From assembly GCF_037977385.1 (NCBI RefSeq), contig NZ_CP150277.1, positions 1,341,001 through 1,405,000 of the forward strand: a DNA stretch of 64,000 bases, given 5' to 3'. The translations under genes and the position numbers were made by a program. The stretch comes from Terribacillus sp. FSL K6-0262 (GTDB lineage Bacteria > Bacillota > Bacilli > Bacillales > Amphibacillaceae). The notes beneath the pieces are model-generated. The model searched no databases and was not told where the DNA came from. It saw only the letters and a program-made list of their open reading frames with translations. Positions 16,919 through 29,045 of this stretch are shown here, one piece after another. The stretch's first letter is position 1. Every line of letters begins with the position of its first letter.

Positions 16919-18376
16919 TTATTTCAAAAAGCTGTCATAATCCGTGCACTCGTTTTGGACACCGATCCATTTCGTTTCGGTGAATTCCTCCAATGCCCAT
17001 TTGCCATTGAAACGGCCAAGGCCGGATTGCTTCACCCCGCCAAATGGCGCTTGCGGTTCATCATTGATGCTCTGGTCGTTGACATGAATCATTCCCGTTT
17101 CGATCCGTCCGGCAATCGATTCACCATGCCCCACGGTAGAATGCACAGCACCGGAAAGACCGTATGGATGCTCATTGGCCATCTCGACCGCTTCCTCTTC
17201 TGTTTCAAATGTAATGATCGGTGCAATCGGTCCGAAAATCTCTTCTGCCGCAAGCGGAGACTGGTTGTCCACTTGGTTGACGACAGTAGGCTCCAGCACA
17301 TTGCCGCTCCAATTGCCGCCGGTCAAAACGTTTGCTCCAGCATCAATCGCACGCTGCAGCTGCTCCTTTATGCTTTCCACTTGCTGCTCATTTATGATCG
17401 GACCTACTTGTGTATTTTCATCTGCAGGGTCACCGTATCGCAGTTCCTTGACTTTTGCAACAAACTTGCTCGTGAACTCCTCTGCAACGGAGCCCTGAAC
17501 GAGAATGCGATTCAGTGCGATACAAACCTGTCCCTGGTGATAAAATTTACCATAAACAGCAGATTCCACTGCCGCATCGATGTTGGCATCTTCCATCACG
17601 ATGAGGACATTATTCCCGCCAAGTTCCAATGCGGTGCTTTTCAGCTCGCCAGCAGCAAGGGATGCGATATGCTTACCGACCCCCGTGGATCCTGTAAATG
17701 AGATCAGCCGAGGAATCGGATGCTTCACAAAGGCATCCCCGATTTCGGAGCTCTTACCGCTGACAAGGTTGATCAGACCTTTTGGCGCACCGGCTTCCTC
17801 GAACAAGGCCGCTACAAGCGAACCTGCTGTCACGGTTGTATCCTTGGAAGGCTTGATGACGACTCCGTTACCTGTAGCCAGGGCTGCCGCAACAGAACGC
17901 ATCGTCAAATGAAGCGGGAAGTTCCACGGACTGATGACACCGACTACCCCCAGCGGTTCCTGATAAACTTTATTCACCTTGCCGGGAACATGGGAAAGGA
18001 ATACTTCCCCTTTCATCCGATTCGGATAAGAAGCCGCTTCCTTCATGAAATTGACCGCAGTCGTGATTTCGCCGACTGCCTTTCGATACGTGCTGCCCGC
18101 CTCCTTGATCAGCCACTCGATAAACAGTTCTTCTTCCCGAGCCATGATCTGGATTGCCTTCTCGATCAGCTCCCGCTTCACCTGCGGCGGCTGCTTTGCC
18201 CATTCTTTCTGTGCCCTTGCCGCTGCTTTATAAGCCTCATCCACGTCAGCTTCATTGGCTCCTTGGATCGTAAGCAAAGTTTCACCTGTATATGGATCGA
18301 TATTTTCAAACGTCTCTTCACTGTTCCCTCTACGCCATTCACCATCTATAAAAAGTAACTCGAATTGCTTTTGCAT
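16919..18376 (-). CDS. Aldehyde dehydrogenase family protein (YfmT-like)
   Basis: 485-residue NAD(P)+-dependent aldehyde dehydrogenase. The oxyanion residue N152 (ISPWNFP), general base E251 (LELGGNN) and catalytic C285 (GQVCIALNR) are all present. Length and sequence fit the B. subtilis YfmT benzaldehyde/vanillin dehydrogenase group, so an aromatic aldehyde is a plausible substrate; this is inference. Probably an operon with the following YhfK-like gene. Confidence 0.82.
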   Translation of the reverse strand: MQKQFELLFIDGEWRRGNSEETFENIDPYTGETLLTIQGANEADVDEAYKAAARAQKEWAKQPPQVKRELIEKAIQIMAREEELFIEWLIKEAGSTYRKAVGEITTAVNFMKEAASYPNRMKGEVFLSHVPGKVNKVYQEPLGVVGVISPWNFPLHLTMRSVAAALATGNGVVIKPSKDTTVTAGSLVAALFEEAGAPKGLINLVSGKSSEIGDAFVKHPIPRLISFTGSTGVGKHIASLAAGELKSTALELGGNNVLIVMEDANIDAAVESAVYGKFYHQGQVCIALNRILVQGSVAEEFTSKFVAKVKELRYGDPADENTQVGPIINEQQVESIKEQLQRAIDAGANVLTGGNWSGNVLEPTVVNQVDNQSPLAAEEIFGPIAPIITFETEEEAVEMANEHPYGLSGAVHSTVGHGESIAGRIETGMIHVNDQSINDEPQAPFGGVKQSGLGRFNGKWALEEFTETKWIGVQNECTDYDSFLK

Positions 18377-18555
18377 GATAGACCTCCTCGATAATTGCCT
18401 CGACTTAGAGACAATTCCCCGCCTGTACGAGTTTAAACAAGTGCTCTGTGAAATGTCTTCTCCATTTCTCAGTGTTTTCTAATTTTCACTTCATGCTGCT
18501 CTAAGATGTGTTGGATATAGTAGAACCATAACAACGAATAAGGAGATGGATTAAT

Positions 18556-19110
18556 ATGAAAAGAAAGAATCTGCTAGCAAGCGGTCTGGCACTGACATTG
18601 GCAGCAGGATTGGGGTTCGGTTTCCAGCATGTGAGCGCGGACGATGATAAAGTACCAACTGATACAAAAGTGAATCTGAATCAAGCAATCGATATTGCAA
18701 GCAAAGAACAAGCAGGAACCGTCACTGGCGTAGAGCTGGATACTGCACGAAATGGGCAGGCTTATTACGAAGTGGATGTAAATGACGACAAAGCTGAATA
18801 TGATGTCCGTGTAAATGCAGAGGATGGTTCCGTCGAGTCCTGGAAAGATGACGATGACGATGATGATGACCATGATAATCAAGCAGCACAGCCAAAAATA
18901 GATATCAAAACCGCAGCTGAAACAGCCCTGGCCCAGGAAAAAAACGCCATCCTGACAGATATCTCCCTCGATGAAGATGATGGCAGATTGGAATATGATG
19001 CGGAGCTTCGTACCGATAAGCAAGAAATCGAGGTCACTATCGATGCGGAGTCCGGCGAAGTGACTTATACAGAAAAAGAATCGATCGATGATGATGGTGA
19101 TGATGACTAA
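18556..19110 (+). CDS. Secreted PepSY-domain protein with acidic linker
   Basis: 184 residues. A signal peptide (about 1-28, ending VSA) is followed by two PepSY-type modules (about 40-95 and 113-175) separated by an aspartate run near residues 98-106. A second aspartate-rich stretch ends the protein. Highly acidic, so likely extracellular and possibly cation-binding. PepSY domains are often peptidase-inhibitory or sensory. Ribosome binding site AAGGAG before ATG 18556; a terminator follows. Confidence 0.8.
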   Translation: MKRKNLLASGLALTLAAGLGFGFQHVSADDDKVPTDTKVNLNQAIDIASKEQAGTVTGVELDTARNGQAYYEVDVNDDKAEYDVRVNAEDGSVESWKDDDDDDDDHDNQAAQPKIDIKTAAETALAQEKNAILTDISLDEDDGRLEYDAELRTDKQEIEVTIDAESGEVTYTEKESIDDDGDDD

Positions 19111-19120
19111 ATAATTATCC

Positions 19121-19148
19121 GGGTCTCCTATGGGAGGCTCTTTTTTTG
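19121..19148 (+). terminator. Terminator after the PepSY gene
   Basis: GGGTCTCC pairs with GGAGGCTC (two G-T pairs) around TATG, followed by seven Ts. Confidence 0.75.
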
Positions 19149-19212
19149 TTTCATTTTTCCCAAACCGGTTATTAATAGAAGGAGTCTTATATACGAAAGG
19201 AGAAATCCAATC

Positions 19213-19956
19213 ATGAAGGAAAATATCCAGGATAAGATTGTCATCATCACAGGCGCTTCCAGCGGTATTGGAGAGGCCACGGCGAAGGAATTGGCCGGGC
19301 ACGGAGCCAAAATTGTCCTTGCCGCCCGCCGTGAAGAACGTTTGCGGGAGCTCGCAGAGTCGATCAAGCAGGATGGAGGAGAGGCCGTTTATCAAGTGAC
19401 AGACGTCACCAAGCAGGAAGAAGTCGAACAGCTGGCCCAGCTTGCCATCGATACATATGGTCAAATCGATGCCATTTTTAATAATGCCGGTCTGATGCCG
19501 CTGTCCTTTTTGCACAAAAAACGAATCTCTGAATGGGATACGATGATAGACGTCAACATCAAGGGTGTACTGTATGGTATTGCTGCTGTGCTGCCGCATA
19601 TGCGCGAGCGGAAACAAGGCCATATCATCAATACCTCATCAGTTGCCGGACATAAATCCGGTCCGGGTACAGCGGTTTATTCCGGAACGAAATTCGCTGT
19701 GCGCGCTATCACCGAAGGCTTGCGCCAGGAAGAAGCGGAAAATAATATCCGTACCACGATCATTTCTCCAGGTGCAATCGAAACGGAGCTCCCAGACAGC
19801 ATTACAGATACTGAAATCCGAGAAAGCATGGGAGAAACATTGGAAGCAGCTGTCACTCCGGATAGTATCGCCAGGGCCGTTCGTTATGCCTTGAGTGAGC
19901 CGGATGATGTTGCAGTGAATGAGCTATTGATCCGTCCGACGAAGCAAAGTCTCTGA
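19213..19956 (+). CDS. Classical short-chain dehydrogenase/reductase
   Basis: 247-residue SDR: TGASSGIG cofactor motif (residues 14-21), NNAG near 90, catalytic serine in INTSSVAG near 140, and YSGTK tyrosine-lysine near 156-160. Arginines in AARREER after beta-2 suggest NADP(H) preference. Substrate unknown. ATG 19213 follows AAGGAG. Confidence 0.87.
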   Translation: MKENIQDKIVIITGASSGIGEATAKELAGHGAKIVLAARREERLRELAESIKQDGGEAVYQVTDVTKQEEVEQLAQLAIDTYGQIDAIFNNAGLMPLSFLHKKRISEWDTMIDVNIKGVLYGIAAVLPHMRERKQGHIINTSSVAGHKSGPGTAVYSGTKFAVRAITEGLRQEEAENNIRTTIISPGAIETELPDSITDTEIRESMGETLEAAVTPDSIARAVRYALSEPDDVAVNELLIRPTKQSL

Positions 19957-19965
19957 AATCCTTAT

Positions 19966-20016
19966 GAATAAAGCCGCACCCCCGCCAATCATTTGGTGAG
20001 GTGCGGCTTCTTTATT
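19966..20016. terminator. Bidirectional terminator SDR / bglH
   Basis: GAATAAAGCCGCACC and GGTGCGGCTTCTTTATTC form a long stem with a loop of about 19 bases; T-rich flanks on both strands serve the two convergent units. Confidence 0.75.
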
Positions 20017-20018
20017 CA

Positions 20019-23565
<3,547 letters not shown>

Positions 23566-23587
23566 TTACAATTCATTTACTTTTTAT

Positions 23588-24430
23588 TTACTGTAAACAT
23601 TCTGTCAGCCGATGTATATGAACAGTCAGATACAATTGCTCGTCTTTAGTGAGCCCGGAATGAAAGCGTTCCTTTAAATAAATATCCATCCTTTCCGTAC
23701 ATTCGAAAGCCCGCCTATATTTCAGCCGGACTTGATCGTAAAGAAATGATTCTGCCAGTTCCGGTAATCTTTCATCCCGCAGAAAGCGTATCGCAAAAAA
23801 ACGTAAATGTGTCAAAAATCGTTCGTAATTGATTGAGCTGTCATCCAGATTCCCTTTGAAGAAATAGGTTACGATATTCAGCAGATCGCTGACCATTTCC
23901 GTGACTTGCACAGCTCTGAGCATATGCTCCCCTGTCAACTGGCTATTGACCAAATACAAAGCAATCGAGGCGGCTTCATCTTCTCCCAATGCATAACCTG
24001 TTTCCTCTTCGACGATCTCCAGCGCTTTCCACGCAATCTTATATTCCTGTTGATAATATTTTCGAATCTCCCATAAAAGCGGATTTTTCAGTACGATTCC
24101 CTGTTTCTCTCTGCTGATGGCAAAACTTAAGTGATCAGTCAGCGCTATGTAAAGATATTCATCCAAATCATAAGGAAGATGCCCGCGTGCATATTCCACT
24201 ACCTTGGCTGCAATATTGAGATACACGGGGGAAACATCACGCAGAAGTGTCTCCAGTTTCTCAGTCATACCTGACTTTTCCAAGATGAACTTCTTCTCTA
24301 TCCCGGATGGATCAATGGTATCCCCGATTTTCTTTTTGAATGCCAAGCCTTTTCCCATTACAACCAGCTCTTGATTAGCATCATTCCTTGTGACTACCAC
24401 ACTGTTATTCAAGATCTTTTCTATCCTCAT
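23588..24430 (-). CDS. licT: BglG-family transcriptional antiterminator LicT
   Basis: 280 residues: N-terminal RNA-binding CAT domain (about 1-55, MRIEKILNNSVVVTRNDANQ) and two PTS regulation domains (about 70-170 and 175-280) with conserved histidines. LicT binds RAT sites in nascent mRNA when beta-glucosides are transported; its activity is set by phosphorylation from BglP and HPr. RAT/terminator units precede both licT itself and bglP. ATG 24430 follows GGGGG. Confidence 0.92.
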   Translation of the reverse strand: MRIEKILNNSVVVTRNDANQELVVMGKGLAFKKKIGDTIDPSGIEKKFILEKSGMTEKLETLLRDVSPVYLNIAAKVVEYARGHLPYDLDEYLYIALTDHLSFAISREKQGIVLKNPLLWEIRKYYQQEYKIAWKALEIVEEETGYALGEDEAASIALYLVNSQLTGEHMLRAVQVTEMVSDLLNIVTYFFKGNLDDSSINYERFLTHLRFFAIRFLRDERLPELAESFLYDQVRLKYRRAFECTERMDIYLKERFHSGLTKDEQLYLTVHIHRLTECLQ

Positions 24431-24456
24431 CGATTTCCCCCATTTCCATAGCAGAA

Positions 24457-24510
24457 TGAAAAAAACCCAAACTCACGCATAGCCTTTCTGCTTGCGCAAA
24501 TTCAGGTTTT
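24457..24510 (-). terminator. Attenuator upstream of licT
   Basis: On the minus strand AAACCTGAATTTGCGCA can pair (with wobble pairs) with TGCGTGAGTTTGGGTTT, followed by TTTT. Its 5' arm overlaps the RAT at 24505-24532, so licT appears autoregulated. Confidence 0.75.
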
Positions 24511-24532
24511 GCCCGCAACGCGGTAACAATCC
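24505..24532 (-). promoter_or_regulatory. RAT site upstream of licT
   Basis: The minus strand reads GGATTGTTACCGCGTTGCGG then GCAAAACC, an almost ideal LicT-class RAT whose central GTT is flanked by CGC/GCG. It is an autoregulatory site for the antiterminator gene. Confidence 0.85.
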
Positions 24533-24541
24533 TCGATTGAT

Positions 24542-24589
24542 TTGTAAACGCTTCACATCGAAAATATCATAGCAGAAATTCCCTGTCAA
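24542..24589 (-). promoter_or_regulatory. licT promoter with a cre-like element
   Basis: -35 TTGACA (plus 24584-24589), 17-bp spacer, -10 TATTTT (plus 24561-24566) with an upstream TG. Just downstream TTGTAAACGCTTCAC (24542-24556) matches the cre consensus at 13 of 15 positions, a roadblock position. Remaining bases from 24590 to 24762 hold the divergent malic enzyme promoter; a TATAAT at 24699-24704 is its likely -10. Confidence 0.65.
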
Positions 24590-24762
24590 TCCAATCGCGC
24601 AAGGACGCTCGTCACTTTCTTTATTGACACTAAAGATTATTTTAATTTAAAAATGGGAATTACAAGCCAATTAATCGCTTTCCCCCTTCTCTGAAAGGTA
24701 TAATCAAAACTGGTATAGAAATCTAACATAGATATTGACATATACAGAAGGGATGTAAGAGG

Positions 24763-26001
24763 ATGAGCAATCTACGAGAAGATGCATTGAAAATACACCG
24801 TGAAAACAAAGGGAAACTGACAATGAAGTCGAAGATTCCGGTTCGCAATGCGACGGATCTGAGCCTTGCTTATTCACCTGGTGTGGCGGAGCCTTGTAAG
24901 GAAATCCACCAAAACAAGGATGACGTCTACGAATATACAATGAAAGGCAACATGGTTGCGGTTGTCAGTGACGGCTCTGCCGTGCTTGGCCTTGGCAACA
25001 TCGGTCCGGAAGCAGCGCTGCCGGTCATGGAAGGGAAATCCGTCCTTTTCCAAAGCTTCGCAGGTGTCGACAGCTTCCCGATCGTTTTGGATACAAACGA
25101 CGTGGATGAAATCGTCCGCACCGTGAAATTGATGGCGCCGACATTCGGCGGTGTGAACCTGGAAGATATCTCCGCTCCGCGCTGCTTCGAAATCGAAGAA
25201 CGTTTGAAAGCTGAAACGGATATCCCGGTATTCCACGATGATCAGCACGGTACTGCAATCGTAACGGTTGCTGGTTTGCTGAATGCATTGAAATTGGTCG
25301 GCAAAAGCTTTGATAACATCAAGGTCGTAGCCAACGGTGCCGGTGCTGCCGGTATCGCGATCATCGAGCTCCTTCACAGCCTTGGCGTGAACAACGTCAT
25401 CATGTGTGATTCCAAAGGGATGATCTACGAAGGCCGTCCAGAGGGCATGAACAAAATGAAAGACCGTGTGGCGAAAATCACGAACCGCGACCGTCAGGCT
25501 GGCAGCCTGTCCGACGCGATCAAGGATGCGGATGTGTTCATCGGGGTATCTTTAGCCAACCTATTATCCAAGGATGATGTGCGCAGCATGGCAAAAGATC
25601 CGATCATCTTCGCGATGGCGAACCCGGATCCGGAAATCCTGCCTGATGATGCGAAAGCAGCAGGTGCCCGCGTCATCGGAACCGGCCGTTCCGACTTCCC
25701 GAACCAGGTGAACAATGTACTTGCCTTCCCTGGTATCTTCCGCGGTGCCTTGGATGTCCGCGCGACTGGCATCAACGAAGAAATGAAAATCGCCGCTGCC
25801 AAAGCGATTGCCGAATTGATCGATGAGAGCGACTTGAACGAAGATTACGTCATCCCGGCTCCATTCGATCCGCGCGTTGCACCAGCAGTAGCGAAAGCAG
25901 TGGCAAAAGCAGCGATGGATACCGGCGTCAACCGCATCACGGTCGATCCGGAAGAAGTGGCCGAAAAGACTCGTCAGCTTACAATCATCGACGAAGACTA
26001 A
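24763..26001 (+). CDS. ytsJ: NADP-dependent malic enzyme (YtsJ-like)
   Basis: 412-residue short-form malic enzyme. AYSPGVAEPCKEI (about 34-46), the metal-site region VFHDDQHGTA near 155 and the Rossmann motif VANGAGAAGIAI near 188 are all visible. Oxidatively decarboxylates malate to pyruvate. Length and sequence fit B. subtilis YtsJ, the main NADP-dependent malic enzyme and an NADPH source. Monocistronic, converging on gapN. Confidence 0.88.
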   Translation: MSNLREDALKIHRENKGKLTMKSKIPVRNATDLSLAYSPGVAEPCKEIHQNKDDVYEYTMKGNMVAVVSDGSAVLGLGNIGPEAALPVMEGKSVLFQSFAGVDSFPIVLDTNDVDEIVRTVKLMAPTFGGVNLEDISAPRCFEIEERLKAETDIPVFHDDQHGTAIVTVAGLLNALKLVGKSFDNIKVVANGAGAAGIAIIELLHSLGVNNVIMCDSKGMIYEGRPEGMNKMKDRVAKITNRDRQAGSLSDAIKDADVFIGVSLANLLSKDDVRSMAKDPIIFAMANPDPEILPDDAKAAGARVIGTGRSDFPNQVNNVLAFPGIFRGALDVRATGINEEMKIAAAKAIAELIDESDLNEDYVIPAPFDPRVAPAVAKAVAKAAMDTGVNRITVDPEEVAEKTRQLTIIDED

Positions 26002-26009
26002 AAACGACA

Positions 26010-26048
26010 CAAAAAAAGAGGAATCCCATCGGATTCCTCTTTTTTATT
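26010..26048. terminator. Bidirectional terminator ytsJ / gapN
   Basis: AAAAAAAGAGGAATCC pairs with GGATTCCTCTTTTTT around CATC. Confidence 0.9.
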
Positions 26049-27492
26049 ACTTATCCAAGTTCAATACAGTCAATTTCTCCCTTGTCATGGAAAGGATGCT
26101 GTTCGCAATACCTTGGGTGCCCATGCCAGAACCTTTCACACCAAGGAATGGGAAGTGGTCAGGGCCGCGCTCTGTGCGTCCATTGACTTGCACAGCGCCA
26201 GTTTCCAATTCATTCGCGATATAAAAGGCTTTGTCCACGTCACGTGTGAAGATGCTCGCCTGCAAACCGTACTCGGATTTATTCGCAATCTCAATTGCTT
26301 CCTCATCAGAACCAACACGGATGACAGGCAACACTGGTCCGAATGGTTCTACCCATGCAACATCCATATCCTCCGTCACATGATCAAGCAATGTAGGATG
26401 GATCAGATTGCCTTCACGTTTGTTACCTGCAACAAGTGTTGCACCTTTTTCCAATGCGTCATCGATCAATCCTTGTACGAGATCTGCAGATTTGCTGTCG
26501 ATCAATGGGACGACAGTATTTCCGTCTTCCGGGGATCCCACAGCCAGTTTTTCCACTTCAGCCTGTAATTTTGCAACCAGTTCATTTGCCACATTATCGT
26601 GAACCAGGACGCGCTTGATTGCAGTACAGCGCTGACCTGAATAAGAGTATGCGCCGCTGATGATATTCTTTACAGCTTTATCCAAATCAGCGTCTTCGCG
26701 GACGATACCGGGATCCTTACCGCCAAGCTCAAGGACGACTGGCTTCATGCCAGCAATTTTGGCCAGGTTCTCACCTGTTTGGGTTCCCCCGGTGAAGGAA
26801 ACCATGCTGATATCTTTATGCTCTACAAGGAAGTCACCAATGACAGAACCACGGCCTGTCACGATGTTGACGACACCTGCCGGGAAACCAGCCCGATCGA
26901 GGGCTTCCACCATTTTGATGCCGCTTAAAGCGCCTTGCGTTGCAGGCTTGAAGATGACTGTATTACCGGAAACAAGTGCTGGAGCCAGTTTGGATGCTGC
27001 CAAGTTTACTGGATAGTTGAAAGGCGAAATTGCCAGGACGACACCTAATGGCACTCGGTCCACAATCGCAACCTTGGAACTTGAACCACCCGGGAAACGG
27101 TCGCCTCTCATGCTTTCGCCATTGGAATGCAATGCTTCCTGTGCCGTATAACGGATATAATCATATGTCCGCTGCACTTCGCTTTTGGCATCCTTCAGGC
27201 TCTTACCGACTTCAAGCATCATTGTCTGTGCAAGTTCATCCTGCATGGCAAGCAGCTCATCAGCCCATTTATAAAGCAGATCCGCCTTTTCCTGCAAGGA
27301 AACTTTCGCCCATGCTTTTTGTGCTTGCTTCGCCGATTGGATGGCAGCAGCCGCTTCTTCCTGGGACAACGCCTGTACAGTACCAACGACGCCATCTTTG
27401 TACGGAGACATGATTTCCACTACGTTTCCGGTAGTGCTTTCTTTCCATTCGCCATTCACATAATAGCGCTGTGCTGTTAATGTTGACTCCAT
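26047..27492 (-). CDS. gapN: NADP-dependent non-phosphorylating glyceraldehyde-3-phosphate dehydrogenase GapN
   Basis: 481-residue aldehyde dehydrogenase-superfamily enzyme with N159 (ISPFNYPVNLA), E255 (LELGGKD) and catalytic C289 (SGQRCTAIKRV). The FNYPVNL, GQRCTAVKRV-like and C-terminal PFLGVKGSG blocks match what I recall of Streptococcus mutans GapN over nearly the whole length. It oxidises glyceraldehyde 3-phosphate to 3-phosphoglycerate with NADP+, bypassing ATP-yielding steps and making NADPH. AAGGAGG precedes ATG 27492. Confidence 0.88.
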   Translation of the reverse strand: MESTLTAQRYYVNGEWKESTTGNVVEIMSPYKDGVVGTVQALSQEEAAAAIQSAKQAQKAWAKVSLQEKADLLYKWADELLAMQDELAQTMMLEVGKSLKDAKSEVQRTYDYIRYTAQEALHSNGESMRGDRFPGGSSSKVAIVDRVPLGVVLAISPFNYPVNLAASKLAPALVSGNTVIFKPATQGALSGIKMVEALDRAGFPAGVVNIVTGRGSVIGDFLVEHKDISMVSFTGGTQTGENLAKIAGMKPVVLELGGKDPGIVREDADLDKAVKNIISGAYSYSGQRCTAIKRVLVHDNVANELVAKLQAEVEKLAVGSPEDGNTVVPLIDSKSADLVQGLIDDALEKGATLVAGNKREGNLIHPTLLDHVTEDMDVAWVEPFGPVLPVIRVGSDEEAIEIANKSEYGLQASIFTRDVDKAFYIANELETGAVQVNGRTERGPDHFPFLGVKGSGMGTQGIANSILSMTREKLTVLNLDK

Positions 27493-27745
27493 TACTTTTT
27501 CCTCCTTGTGTTGCAGTTAGTTTATTTAATTAAAAAACTTAAAAAAGTTTCTGACACTCATTCTACTACTAACATTTTTATAATGGAATCATTTTGCTCA
27601 AAAAAATTAAATTAATTTTTTCCGTAATATCAAGGTTTCTAAGTATATAACATATAAAATTAGTGTGTCATTATTATTATCCAATCTGTCATCATAACGA
27701 GACCGAATCTATGATATTCCGGATAATGACACATCCTTTTTTAAC
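27493..27745. other. AT-rich intergenic region upstream of gapN
   Basis: About 250 bp without a gene. It should hold the gapN promoter; a TATAAA-like -10 lies near 27580 on the minus strand with a poor -35. An inverted repeat, GTGTCATTA (27665-27673) against GGATAATGACAC (27721-27732), flanks 47 bp; meaning unknown. Confidence 0.4.
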
Positions 27746-27776
27746 TAAAAAAAGAGGGGCATCAATCGCCCCTCTC
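27744..27776 (-). terminator. Terminator of the pksA-like regulator gene
   Basis: On the minus strand GAGGGGC pairs with GCCCCTC around GATTGAT, followed by TTTTTTT. Confidence 0.85.
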
Positions 27777-28364
27777 CTTTTCCTGGCATAAATCATCTAC
27801 ATATTCAGTCAAAATCTCCGCCGTATACTCACCAGAAAATTGCTCCGGATTAAGTAATCGGTGAATAGCCAATCCATCTATCAGCGCATATAATTTTTCC
27901 GTTTCCTTGTTTATATCTTTTCCTCTGCTTAAAGCTTCATTATCAGACAGCAATACCAGTAAGCGCTGTACTATTTCACGGATTCCGTCCTCCTGGCGAA
28001 AGGATTCTCCTTGCTTATATTTGAAATGCAGGGTGAACACAAACCAAACCTGCATCTCCGCCATCGTTTCCGAATCTATCGGAAGAAGTTCCAACAATAC
28101 TTTTTTCGCAAGCTCTTTTGGCGGCAACGGCTGACGAATGACTTCCATGATGCGATCTTTACAACGACTTTTCACAAGCTCCATCGCATAATTGAGCAAT
28201 TCATCCTGCGTCGTGAAATAATGACGCAAAGAGCCTAATGACAGATTGGCTTCTTTGGCTATGTTACGGACAGAAGCCGCTTCCACTCCGCCTTCCATAA
28301 TGACTTTCCAGGTTGCTTTGGCTATCTCTTGCTTTCTTGCTTTATGATCGATTTTCTTTGGCAT
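27762..28364 (-). CDS. pksA: TetR family transcriptional regulator, PksA-like
   Basis: 200-residue TetR-family regulator: HTH at about 12-58 (EIAKATWKVIMEGGVEAASV ... NLSLGSLRHYF) and a helical ligand-binding C-terminus. It is divergent from a ymcC-like membrane gene, the same pairing as pksA-ymcC in B. subtilis, which is the basis for the name. Two TACA-N2-TGTA palindromes in the shared 111-bp gap are likely operators. The ribosome binding site is poor (GTAAGG close to ATG). Confidence 0.72.
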   Translation of the reverse strand: MPKKIDHKARKQEIAKATWKVIMEGGVEAASVRNIAKEANLSLGSLRHYFTTQDELLNYAMELVKSRCKDRIMEVIRQPLPPKELAKKVLLELLPIDSETMAEMQVWFVFTLHFKYKQGESFRQEDGIREIVQRLLVLLSDNEALSRGKDINKETEKLYALIDGLAIHRLLNPEQFSGEYTAEILTEYVDDLCQEKERGD

Positions 28365-28406
28365 AACCTTACTGTAGCAAATGCCGTATATAAAATCAAT
28401 TTTTTA

Positions 28407-28418
28407 ATACACTTGTAT
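28407..28418. promoter_or_regulatory. Putative operator 1 (TACA-N2-TGTA)
   Basis: ATACACTTGTAT lies between the divergent TetR-type regulator and the ymcC-like gene and shares the TACA-N2-TGTA pattern with a second copy 39 bp away. Probably bound by the regulator. Confidence 0.45.
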
Positions 28419-28445
28419 CACAAAGAGTTACGTGTTAGCATAATA

Positions 28446-28457
28446 ATACAACTGTAC
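28446..28457. promoter_or_regulatory. Putative operator 2 (TACA-N2-TGTA)
   Basis: ATACAACTGTAC ends just before the AAGGAG ribosome binding site of the ymcC-like gene, a repressing position. Partner of the 28407 copy. Confidence 0.45.
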
Positions 28458-28475
28458 TAAAAAGGAGATGAAATA

Positions 28476-29024
28476 ATGAACGCCATCATTGTATTGATCA
28501 TCCTATGCGAAGTAGGTTTCTGGGTCTTTATTGCAGCTGGATTGATAGCCCGCTATGTGCTCAAGCTTCCCAAAGCAGGTTTGATCCTGCTCAGCGCAAC
28601 CCCTTTGATCGACCTGGTTTTACTTGTAGCTACAGGCCTTGATTTGGCGCGTGGGACGACAGCAACAATGGCACATGCAATTGCTGCCATTTACATCGGT
28701 GTCAGCCTGGCATATGGAAAATCGATGATACGCTGGGCAGATCAGCGATTTGCTTATTACCTCGCGAAACAAGGCGAAAAGCCGAAAAAACTCTACGGGA
28801 AAGAACATGCCTTGAAAGAAGTGAAAGGGTGGCTGCAGCATTTGCTTGCGTACATCATCGGTGCCGGGCTGCTGCTTGCTGTCATCTATTGGATCAACGA
28901 TGCAGAAAGGACAGCAGCACTCACCAGTGTCCTGCGGGTTTGGTCAATCATTCTGGGCATCGATTTCCTCATCAGCTTCAGCTATATCCTGTTTCCCAAA
29001 AAAGAAAAGCATGCCGGCTCCTAG
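28476..29024 (+). CDS. ymcC: YmcC-like integral membrane protein
   Basis: 182-residue protein with about five or six membrane spans (near 2-27, 34-54, 62-80, 118-140 and 150-174) and a basic cytoplasmic loop near 88-112. Divergent from the PksA-like regulator as in B. subtilis, where ymcC has no known function. Probably repressed by that neighbour. ATG 28476 follows AAGGAG. Confidence 0.72.
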   Translation: MNAIIVLIILCEVGFWVFIAAGLIARYVLKLPKAGLILLSATPLIDLVLLVATGLDLARGTTATMAHAIAAIYIGVSLAYGKSMIRWADQRFAYYLAKQGEKPKKLYGKEHALKEVKGWLQHLLAYIIGAGLLLAVIYWINDAERTAALTSVLRVWSIILGIDFLISFSYILFPKKEKHAGS

Positions 29025-29045
29025 AGCTGCATGCTTTCCTTTTAA
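29010..29045. terminator. Terminator ymcC / psiE
   Basis: AAAGCATGC pairs with GCATGCTTT around a 14-base loop, followed by CCTTTT; serves both convergent genes. Confidence 0.7.

Noticed and set aside
18840..18880. GAT/GAC repeat run as a microsatellite or CRISPR-like repeat
   Set aside because: It simply encodes the aspartate linker of the PepSY protein.
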